Made by a program: the position numbers and the translations under genes. From assembly GCA_963722665.1 (NCBI GenBank), contig CAVRNW010000020.1, positions 62,001 to 126,000 of the forward strand: DNA of 64,000 bases, given 5' to 3'. Source of the DNA: Site-B1 sp963722665 (GTDB taxonomy: Bacteria; Bacteroidota; Bacteroidia; Flavobacteriales; Flavobacteriaceae). The notes under the pieces are model-generated. The model was not told the DNA's origin. It did no database searches and saw nothing but the letters and a program-made list of their open reading frames with translations. Below, one piece after another: positions 37,744-44,990 of this stretch; position 1 is the stretch's first letter; every line of letters begins with the position of its first letter.

Positions 37744-37783
37744 AATAGCCAATCACGAAAGTGATTGGATTTTAGGCTTTTTT
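37744..37783 (+). terminator. Terminator after tRNA-Pro
   Basis: Stem CCAATCAC (37749-37756), loop GAAA, stem GTGATTGG (37761-37768), then an A/T stretch ending in a six-T run at about 37778-37783; an outer AGCC/GGCT pairing may extend it. Confidence 0.7.
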
Positions 37784-37871
37784 ATTTGATTTAGGTTGAA
37801 ACTAGCTTTAAAAGTAACACGACAACAAATAATTTTACATTTTTATTGGATGTTGATTTAATTCTTCTTAA

Positions 37872-39944
37872 TTAATTCAATAATTCAGGTTTACTGAGGA
37901 TCAATTCAATCTTTTTTATAATTACAGTAATTTGATTCATTTGTGCTTCTATATTTCTAAAATAGAGGCTAATATCCCTGTTAACCCAACTTTCGGAAAT
38001 TACTCTTGCACCCAAACTAATTCTCAATACAGCACTTTGAATATCATTTGAATATTTTACATTAACTGCCTGCCCAATATGACACTTTTGGGCAGCAAGC
38101 CTAATTATTTCTAACGAAGATTCTGTAAAATGATCGGATAAATCAGAATTTAACAAAACATAGAGCTTTTTTACATTATCAATAGTTAGTACTTCATTCT
38201 TTTTAAGAATAAAGAAAGGGAAAATTGTACGTATATTTCTAAGCCCAAATTCTTCACTATTATAGGTGTTAATTTTTGTTTCATCTCCAAAGAGCGGTTC
38301 TAAAAAGGAGGCATCTTTAATAGAGTCTTCAACAAAATTGCAAAACATTTCAATTCCCAAATTTCTATATAAAATAGGTGTTTTGTAATACCGGTCCATT
38401 TCAACTATGGCAGCATTCCAGCGCATATATGAGCCATAATTAAATCCATCAGATAAATCTTTTGAACAGAACCAGGATGTTGGCCAATCAGAATGATTAT
38501 AATAATTGTTCAAACCTTCCGGCAAAGTCTTTTTTACAGAATCAATTGATTTACTAACACTTTTAGGTACAATTAATGCGCCAGAATAGGGAGGACCTGT
38601 AAAGTATTTGCTTCCGGTAATGGTAACAATATATCCTTTATTTAAATAATTTTGTATATCCTTTGGATCTAACCTAAGTTGTGATCCATCTACAATAATT
38701 TGCATTGATAAATTATCAAGAGACTTTAAATTTTCTATCATTTTTTCACTAGGTGATTGATAGCCTAATTTTGATTGATCCATTGCATGCAATACAATAT
38801 GTCTACCTAATTCATTCGTTTTTGAAATTGCATTAAATACTTCTGTATCTAATTGAGTTGATGATTTTAAATCACCATTTTCATCTCTTAAAGGAATTTT
38901 AATCAAATCAACATCCTTAAATCCTTCAATTTTATCTCCTTTTTTAACCGGACAATTCAAAGCAGTTGTATTTTCAAAATGCAAACCTTTTAACGCTGCA
39001 GGTACACCGCTACCGGTTTCATCAGAGGCGACTAGAACATGCGTAATTTTCTTGTCCGAAATAATTTGGGTTATGGCTGCTATTTGAAGAGAAGAATCAG
39101 TACCCGAGGGTGAAAAAATTATTTGACATTCATCATTTATTTTAAGGGCTTTTCTAAGGTTGCTTTTTAGCAATTCTGAAAATTCAATGGTTGAATTTTT
39201 GAAGCCTTTTTTTAAGCTGTTTTGAATCAATATTGTTCTAGCCTTGTCAGTTTTGTCAAAAGCAAAGTTTGATACACTCGTAGCTGTTGATGAGGCAAAA
39301 GTAAAAGCTTCTGGTCTTGGAAATGGTCGGCAACCATATTTATTTAACAATTGGAATTCGTCAATATTCAATCTAAGATCACCACCCGCCATTAATAAAT
39401 ATTCTGTTGGTTTTGCCAGATTTTCAAGAATTGGCTTCCAAGATTCTTTAAATATTTTGGTTGAATTATTTAATCCATGAAAAGATTGCAGTTCTTTATA
39501 TTTTTCTAAAGATTCAGTATTTAAATCTTCATTCTTTTTGATCTTATCAATTAATAAAAAATCAAGACCTTTTAATTTTTCCTTATCCTCTTTTGGTAAT
39601 AATTCATAGAATATTTGAGTAACTTTAAGAGCCGCCAAATCACATAAAACAGTATCAGATTTTTCTTTCCCCAAAGCTCTATACCATACTTGCCATTCAA
39701 TACCATATCTTAAATAAATTAAAGCTAAAACAGGTTTATCTAAAAATGACGCGCCAATTTTAATTGCTTTACCGGGAATAATTTTGAACAGATCAGGCTC
39801 ACTATTTGAAGTGATAATATTTATGCTGGTCATCTTAGGTACAGTATTAAATCTTTTTAAAACTCTAACCAGATAATTCACATTTTCTTTTTCAAATAAT
39901 CTTGTTCTTTTATATTGATCTTCAATTAGTATATTGTTTGCCAT
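37872..39944 (-). CDS. Uncharacterised PLP-dependent fold-type I protein with extra N-terminal domain
   Basis: 690 residues; I do not recognise a specific family. Residues about 185-690 look like a PLP enzyme of the class V aminotransferase/cysteine desulfurase shape: FSPSGTDSSLQIA (phosphate loop, 277-289), DETGSGVP (308-315), VDGSQLR with Asp419 for the pyridine nitrogen and ITGSKYFTGPPYSGAL with likely Schiff-base Lys446. Residues 1-180 have no known motif. There is no signal peptide. It lies between tRNA-Pro and a CYTH gene on the hydrogenase side; the substrate cannot be inferred. Confidence 0.7.
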   Translation of the reverse strand: MANNILIEDQYKRTRLFEKENVNYLVRVLKRFNTVPKMTSINIITSNSEPDLFKIIPGKAIKIGASFLDKPVLALIYLRYGIEWQVWYRALGKEKSDTVLCDLAALKVTQIFYELLPKEDKEKLKGLDFLLIDKIKKNEDLNTESLEKYKELQSFHGLNNSTKIFKESWKPILENLAKPTEYLLMAGGDLRLNIDEFQLLNKYGCRPFPRPEAFTFASSTATSVSNFAFDKTDKARTILIQNSLKKGFKNSTIEFSELLKSNLRKALKINDECQIIFSPSGTDSSLQIAAITQIISDKKITHVLVASDETGSGVPAALKGLHFENTTALNCPVKKGDKIEGFKDVDLIKIPLRDENGDLKSSTQLDTEVFNAISKTNELGRHIVLHAMDQSKLGYQSPSEKMIENLKSLDNLSMQIIVDGSQLRLDPKDIQNYLNKGYIVTITGSKYFTGPPYSGALIVPKSVSKSIDSVKKTLPEGLNNYYNHSDWPTSWFCSKDLSDGFNYGSYMRWNAAIVEMDRYYKTPILYRNLGIEMFCNFVEDSIKDASFLEPLFGDETKINTYNSEEFGLRNIRTIFPFFILKKNEVLTIDNVKKLYVLLNSDLSDHFTESSLEIIRLAAQKCHIGQAVNVKYSNDIQSAVLRISLGARVISESWVNRDISLYFRNIEAQMNQITVIIKKIELILSKPELLN

Positions 39945-40077
39945 AGGTGTTTTAAGTATAATTAATACTATAAAATTGTTAGAATCAATTGTATAGTATA
40001 GAAACTCAGACTAATGTCATTTTTTGATATTCAGCTTGTTCTAAAATGCCGCTACTAAAATTACTATAACTTTATTA

Positions 40078-40551
40078 TTATTCCCATTCCTTAAATGGTT
40101 TTTTCACTATCATGGAGTTGTAATATTTCACGTCTCCAGTAACCTCTTTACCTAACCATTCCGGCTTTTCAAAATTTTCATCCTCAAATGACAATTCTAT
40201 TTCGGCAACAATTAATCCATTATTATCACCATGAAATTCATCTATTTCAAAAGTATGCTCACCGGATTTAACATGGAATCTAGTTTTTTCTATGATGCCA
40301 GGTTCACATATTTTTAATAATTCTCTGGCATCTTGAATATCTATTTCTTTTTCCCATTCAAAGCGAGATACTCCAGAATCATTACCAACACCTTTAACAG
40401 TAATAAATCCTTGGTTTCTTTTTATTCGAATACGAACAGTTCGCTCGGGGATAGTTGATAAGAACCCTTGTGTGATTTTTATTTCTTTTTCTGAATCAAC
40501 TTTAAAAGTTTTATTTTTTACTAAAAATTTTCTCTCTATTTCTCGTACCAT
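40078..40551 (-). CDS. CYTH domain protein (triphosphate tunnel metalloenzyme)
   Basis: 157 residues, a single CYTH domain. EIERKFLV (residues 3-10) is the ExExK motif binding metal and phosphates; RIRIKRNQGFITVKG and FEWEKEID supply basic tunnel residues; VAEIELSFEDENFEKPEWLGKEVT closes the barrel. Relatives hydrolyse inorganic or thiamine triphosphate or act as class IV adenylate cyclases; this short single-domain type is most often a triphosphatase. It lies just past the terminator of the hydrogenase hypC gene. Confidence 0.88.
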   Translation of the reverse strand: MVREIERKFLVKNKTFKVDSEKEIKITQGFLSTIPERTVRIRIKRNQGFITVKGVGNDSGVSRFEWEKEIDIQDARELLKICEPGIIEKTRFHVKSGEHTFEIDEFHGDNNGLIVAEIELSFEDENFEKPEWLGKEVTGDVKYYNSMIVKKPFKEWE

Positions 40552-40580
40552 GAAAAAATGACTAAATGATTCTATTCAAT

Positions 40581-40609
40581 AAAAAAGCCGAACATTTGTT
40601 CAGCTTTTT
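40581..40609 (-). terminator. Terminator of the hox-hyp arm
   Basis: Imperfect stem on the minus strand, GCTGAAC-AAAT-GTTCGGC with one mismatch, followed by six T, immediately after the hypC stop. Flanking A/T tracts extend it, so it probably works in both directions. Confidence 0.8.
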
Positions 40610-40610
40610 A

Positions 40611-40874
40611 TTACTTACCCAAATTAGGTGGGTCTAAATCCTGTAATTCGTTTAATTGCTTGAGCAAATCAAATGTTTTTTTAGCTTCTTCTTCATCAAT
40701 TGTGCTAATAGCCGCTCCAACATGTACAAGAACATAATCATTTACATTGGCTTCAGGAACTAAAGTCAGACTTACTTCTTTTATAACACCATCAAAAGAA
40801 ACCTTACCTGTTCTAAATGTTTCGTCTAATTGTGATGTGATTTCTATTAATTTCCCCGGTATTGACAGACACAT
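40611..40874 (-). CDS. hypC: Hydrogenase maturation chaperone HypC
   Basis: 87 residues starting MCLSIPGKLIEI, the invariant HypC N-terminus whose Cys2 takes the Fe(CN)2CO unit while working with HypD. VNDYVLVHVGAAISTIDEEEAKKT is the C-terminal half. It passes the iron unit to the large subunit precursor. As the only HypC in the window it presumably serves both hydrogenases unless another copy exists elsewhere. It follows hypB by 3 bases and precedes a terminator. Confidence 0.96.
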   Translation of the reverse strand: MCLSIPGKLIEITSQLDETFRTGKVSFDGVIKEVSLTLVPEANVNDYVLVHVGAAISTIDEEEAKKTFDLLKQLNELQDLDPPNLGK

Positions 40875-40877
40875 AAT

Positions 40878-41723
40878 TTACGATTTTTGAGTTTTTAACC
40901 AATCATACCATTTTGACATGCCTTCTCCTGTTGTTGCTGATACTTCAAAGAATTTCAAATTAGGATTTACTTGTAAAGCATATTCCTTTAATTTGTTAAT
41001 ATCGGTATTTACATAGGGTAGTAGGTCAATTTTATTAATGATACAAATATCTGATGTATGAAACATATCAGGATATTTAATTGGTTTGTCTTCTCCTTCA
41101 GTAGTACTAATAATAACGACACGTTTAGATTCACCTAAATTGAACATGGAAGGACAAACCAAATTTCCAACATTTTCAATCATTAAAATAGAGTTGTCTT
41201 TTATGTTTAGCTGCTTAACGGCGTCATAAACCATATCACTTTCTAAATGACATCCTTTTCCCGTATTTATTTGAATGACCGGAATATCCAAGGCATCAAT
41301 TCTGTTGGCATCATTCAACGTTTGTTGATCTCCTTCAATTACATAAAAGGAAAGGTCCTCTTTTAGATCTGATAAAGTTCTTTCCAGAATAGAAGTTTTT
41401 CCAGATCCCGGAGAGCTTACCAAATTGATTGCAAAAATGTTCTTAGCTTCAAAATATCCTTTATTTCTGGCAGCCATGACTTCATTATGTTGTAAAATAT
41501 TTTGTTCCAGTTCTATAACAGTTTTAGGATGATGTTCATGACTGTGAGAATGGTCATGACTATGAGAATGATCGTGATCATGGTGATGATGATCGTGTGA
41601 ATGATCATGACTATGAGTATGTCCATCATGATGATGGTGATCATGTTCGTGAGCTTTTACCTCTTTTGGATTTTGAATAGTTACTCCATTCTCTCCTGAT
41701 CCGCAACCACAAGTTCCACACAT
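40878..41723 (-). CDS. hypB: Hydrogenase nickel-incorporation GTPase HypB, His-rich
   Basis: 281 residues. The N-terminal CGTCGCGSG holds the high-affinity nickel Cys motif. Residues about 24-65 are almost entirely His, Asp and Ser (over 20 His), a nickel-storage region as in some HypB. The GTPase domain has LVSSPGSGKTSILERTL (P-loop, 101-117), VIEGDQQTLNDANRID, and CIINKIDLLPYV (guanine specificity). It inserts nickel with HypA. The His tract may allow nickel hoarding in low-nickel conditions. Confidence 0.97.
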   Translation of the reverse strand: MCGTCGCGSGENGVTIQNPKEVKAHEHDHHHHDGHTHSHDHSHDHHHHDHDHSHSHDHSHSHEHHPKTVIELEQNILQHNEVMAARNKGYFEAKNIFAINLVSSPGSGKTSILERTLSDLKEDLSFYVIEGDQQTLNDANRIDALDIPVIQINTGKGCHLESDMVYDAVKQLNIKDNSILMIENVGNLVCPSMFNLGESKRVVIISTTEGEDKPIKYPDMFHTSDICIINKIDLLPYVNTDINKLKEYALQVNPNLKFFEVSATTGEGMSKWYDWLKTQKS

Positions 41724-41745
41724 AATATTAATTGTTTTGATTTAC

Positions 41746-42204
41746 TCAAAGATAGTTAATAAGTACAGTATTTTTAAAATATTTTTTTGCTTTCTCAAGG
41801 TTAATGTTACCCTTGTTACTTAACCCAATCTTTAATTCCCAGTCATAACCTTGAATGCCAAAAATAGACGCATCTGGTTTATGATTGTATAATTTGTTAG
41901 ATAAATACAATATAGTTTCTGGCGCTAAAGCATGTGTGCTAAAACTATATTTTTCTGATGGATGACATGGTTTTAAGTAAAAACCTTCCTCGGTATTTTC
42001 TTTAGTAGCATCAACAAAAATAACTCTGTCGTAATTCGAAATTAATTCGGCATCTTCTATTTGAAGTTGATATCTGTATTCCAAATCAATCTTCGTATCC
42101 TGTTCATTTAAAAAGTCCAAAAAAGACCAACCTAAACCATCATCTTGCCTTCCGTTATTACCAATTCCAAAAATGATAACTCTTTCACTATCTTTTTTTC
42201 TCAT
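41746..42204 (-). CDS. hoxW: Hydrogenase maturation protease for HoxH (HoxW-like)
   Basis: 152 residues from ATG 42204; the frame also reads from a TTG at 42207. IFGIGNNGRQDDGLGWSFLDF has the G-x-G-N-x-x-x-x-D-D-G-x-G core of HycI/HoxW proteases, with nickel-sensing residues (Asp of DDG; FVDAT region; STHALAPE His). It removes the C-terminal peptide of HoxH once nickel is in place. The start overlaps the hoxH stop by 17 bases, so it is coupled to its substrate gene. Confidence 0.88.
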   Translation of the reverse strand: MRKKDSERVIIFGIGNNGRQDDGLGWSFLDFLNEQDTKIDLEYRYQLQIEDAELISNYDRVIFVDATKENTEEGFYLKPCHPSEKYSFSTHALAPETILYLSNKLYNHKPDASIFGIQGYDWELKIGLSNKGNINLEKAKKYFKNTVLINYL

Positions 42205-43636
42205 CAATTAATTTACCATCATTATCAAATAGTGAAATTTCCAAAGGCATTTGTCCTAGTGCATGAGTGGCACAGCTTAAACATGGGTCGTAAGCCCTTA
42301 TGGCAACTTCAACCTGGTTAAGCATGCCTTCTGTCACTTCAGGTTTACCACTAATCACATTGTTGGCAACCCATTTTACAGCTTGATTCATGGGTTCGTT
42401 GTTGTGAGTCGTGGACACAATTAGGTTACATCTTGTAATTCTATCTTTGTCGTCAACTTCATAGTGATGTATCAACGTACCTCGCGGAGCTTCAATGATT
42501 CCAATTCCTTCACCTCGTCTTTCACCTTTTCTAACCAGATCGTTGCTTAAAATATCCTCATCGTTCAATAATTTTTTCATCATTTCAGCACAATACAACA
42601 TCTCGATCAATCTTGCCCAATGTGAATACATAGTCTTATTATTTACTTTATTATTGGTAGATAATTTAAATATGATTCGTTCTTCCTCTGCCAAAGGAGT
42701 TTCAATTCCGTTACAAATATTTATTCTGGCTAATGGACCAACACGATTCCAGCCTTTTTCTCTTCCTAATTCTTTTAAATAAGGAAATTTTAAATAGGAC
42801 CATTTTTCAACACCTTCATTGAAATATTGAATGTAATCATCATTAGGAACATCATTTAAGATTACTTTTCCATTTGCATCCAACGCACGTAAATTACCAT
42901 CATATAATTCTAGGAACCCGTTTTCTTTGTTGACTAATCCTAAATGACCAGAAGGGTACTCTGCAAATCCGTCTAACCACTTGTGATTCACTTCATGATA
43001 ACCTTTTAAGAATTCAATAATTTCTCTAGACCAATTAATCATGGCATCAACAGATGGAATCTCTTTACTGTTTAAAAAATAATCTCTTTCCTTTAAGGTA
43101 ATTTTTTTGTGAACACCTCCAGGAACAGCAGAGATACCATGGATACGTTTGCCAGCAATGGTTCTAATTATTTCCTGTCCAAACTTTCGCATTAAAATTC
43201 CTTTTTTAGCTAGTTCTGGATTTGCAATAGCAACTTCTGCTACATTTCGTTTAGTTGGATCGGCATTTACACCAAACAACAGATCTGGAGATGCTAAATA
43301 GAAAAAATGTAATGCATGCGATTGGAATACCTGACCAAAGTGCAATAGTTTTCTAATTTTTTGTGCAGGCATAGTTAAATCTTTAGGATCTAAGCCTACA
43401 ATTTGATCGATTGCTTTTGCGGCGGCTAAATGATGACTTACAGGGCAAATACCACACAGTCTTTGTACTAATACAGGAGCTTCCCAATAGGGATGTCCTT
43501 GAATGAAACGTTCGAATCCACGAAATTCTACAATATGAAAAAAGGAATCTTTTACTTTGTTGTTTTCGTCTAAATGGATGGTTACTTTACCATGTCCTTC
43601 AACTCTGGTTACAGGATCTATGACTAGTTTTTTCAT
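42188..43636 (-). CDS. hoxH: NAD-linked [NiFe]-hydrogenase large subunit HoxH (group 3d-like)
   Basis: 482 residues. L1 motif RLCGICPVSHHLAAAKA (Cys61, Cys64) and L2 motif DPCLSCATHALGQ (Cys452, Cys455) hold the NiFe site. This L1 spelling is that of cytosolic bidirectional HoxH. A 24-residue tail after His458 is the peptide removed by HoxW. It makes or oxidises H2 coupled to NAD(H) through HoxUY and HoxEF. It lies downstream of hoxUY across an 85-base gap with a hairpin. Confidence 0.94.
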   Translation of the reverse strand: MKKLVIDPVTRVEGHGKVTIHLDENNKVKDSFFHIVEFRGFERFIQGHPYWEAPVLVQRLCGICPVSHHLAAAKAIDQIVGLDPKDLTMPAQKIRKLLHFGQVFQSHALHFFYLASPDLLFGVNADPTKRNVAEVAIANPELAKKGILMRKFGQEIIRTIAGKRIHGISAVPGGVHKKITLKERDYFLNSKEIPSVDAMINWSREIIEFLKGYHEVNHKWLDGFAEYPSGHLGLVNKENGFLELYDGNLRALDANGKVILNDVPNDDYIQYFNEGVEKWSYLKFPYLKELGREKGWNRVGPLARINICNGIETPLAEEERIIFKLSTNNKVNNKTMYSHWARLIEMLYCAEMMKKLLNDEDILSNDLVRKGERRGEGIGIIEAPRGTLIHHYEVDDKDRITRCNLIVSTTHNNEPMNQAVKWVANNVISGKPEVTEGMLNQVEVAIRAYDPCLSCATHALGQMPLEISLFDNDGKLIDEKKR

Positions 43637-43685
43637 TTATTTTAAAGTTTATAAATCGTTGTTAGATTTGTATTTAAATTATACC

Positions 43686-43713
43686 AAAAAACGGGCTCTT
43701 GTCTATTAAGCCC
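43686..43713 (-). terminator. Hairpin with T-run between hoxUY and hoxH
   Basis: On the minus strand, GGGCT-(11 bases)-AGCCC (43713 to 43693) followed by G and six T. It has the form of a weak intrinsic terminator or attenuator just after the hoxUY stop. No TAnnTTTG promoter is visible before hoxH, so partial read-through is expected. Confidence 0.55.
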
Positions 43714-43721
43714 ATTATAGG

Positions 43722-44990
43722 CTAATCGTATTTAAATTCTTCGTGAGTAATGGAGTATTCTTCGTTTAGGAGAATATTTTTAACAACCTTCCATATATGT
43801 TTGGCGTTAGGAGGACAACCAGGAATGTAATAGTCAATTTTTACAATTTCACTACAAGGGTAAACGTTGTCTAAAAGTTTAGGTATGTCCTCGTGGTTTG
43901 GAATAACATTAGCTCCAATTTCACTTGTTAATCCATGTATATAAGCTTCTTCCAGACATTCTTTTAAAGGAACAAAATTCCGCATTGCAGGAATGCCTCC
44001 CATAATAGCACATTCACCAAAACCAATTAAAATATCACATTTTTTTCTGAATTCTTTTAAAACTTCTATGTTCTCAGAATTTGCACAACCACCTTCAATA
44101 AGTCCAATATCACAACGCTTACTGAATTTTTTAATATCGGTTAAAGGCGATTTATTAAACTCAACAATTTCCAAAATATCGATTATTTCTGTATCAATAT
44201 CCAATAAAGACATATGGCAACCAAAGCAACCTGCTAGTGATGTTGTAGCGACTATGAATTTATTTTCATCTTTTCTTTTTTTAAAAGTATCTCTTCTTGG
44301 AGCATCTTTGTCTTTACCAACAATGTCATATTTTCTATCTCCAAAAGGTTGTTCGTAGATCATTCCTTTAATCAAAATGGCACCAACAGGGCAAATGTTC
44401 ATGGCATGCATGGCTTCTGCATCTGTTAACTTAGCTTCTTCATCATAATCGATTTGTACTCGTGTTTTAACACCGCGACTTACAAATGAAAACACATCTT
44501 TACCATCTTTTGTTTTGATTTCCTCTACACAACGTTTGCAAAGTATGCATCTATTGGATTCCATTATCATGCGATCGGAATTGAAATCAACAACCTTATT
44601 ACTATAAACATGTGGAAAACGTGACGCGGTTATTCCCATATCATAGCCTAAATTCTGCATATCACAGTGGCCACTTTTTTCACAGGATGGGCAAAAATGG
44701 TTTCCTTCGGCAAACAGCATTTCTATAATTGCTTTTCTCGTATTTATAAGTTCTGGCGTGTTTATTTCCACTTCCATACCGTCGTAAACTTTAGTTGTAC
44801 AACTGGTTGTTGTTTTGCCATTAACCATAACTGTACAAATTCTACAAGTTCCCAAAGGAGGATTCACTTCATGAAAATGACATAAAGTTGGAATGTATAT
44901 TCCGTTTTCTTTTGCAGCATCTACCAAATTCTTGCCTTCATGAGCTTGGTATTTTTTGCCGTCAATTGTTATGTTTATTAGATTATTCAT
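43722..44990 (-). CDS. hoxUY: Fused HoxU-HoxY: diaphorase ferredoxin-like subunit plus hydrogenase small subunit
   Basis: 422 residues. Part 1 (about 1-225) is HoxU: a [2Fe-2S] set Cys37, 49, 52, 64; His98, Cys100, 103, 109 for a [4Fe-4S]; and Cys148, 151, 154 with Cys200. Part 2 (about 245-422) is HoxY: TTSLAGCFGCHMSLLDID (Cys255, Cys258), GECAIMGG (Cys327) and IPGCPPN (Cys392), the proximal [4Fe-4S] ligands. A charged linker (226-245) joins them. Normally these are separate chains. The start overlaps the hoxEF stop by 8 bases. Confidence 0.92.
   Translation of the reverse strand: MNNLINITIDGKKYQAHEGKNLVDAAKENGIYIPTLCHFHEVNPPLGTCRICTVMVNGKTTTSCTTKVYDGMEVEINTPELINTRKAIIEMLFAEGNHFCPSCEKSGHCDMQNLGYDMGITASRFPHVYSNKVVDFNSDRMIMESNRCILCKRCVEEIKTKDGKDVFSFVSRGVKTRVQIDYDEEAKLTDAEAMHAMNICPVGAILIKGMIYEQPFGDRKYDIVGKDKDAPRRDTFKKRKDENKFIVATTSLAGCFGCHMSLLDIDTEIIDILEIVEFNKSPLTDIKKFSKRCDIGLIEGGCANSENIEVLKEFRKKCDILIGFGECAIMGGIPAMRNFVPLKECLEEAYIHGLTSEIGANVIPNHEDIPKLLDNVYPCSEIVKIDYYIPGCPPNAKHIWKVVKNILLNEEYSITHEEFKYD

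Noticed and set aside
41521..41655. Tandem repeat in the DNA (CATGATGATC-like) as a satellite or CRISPR
   Set aside because: It encodes the His/Asp/Ser tract of HypB in frame; no conserved repeat-spacer structure.
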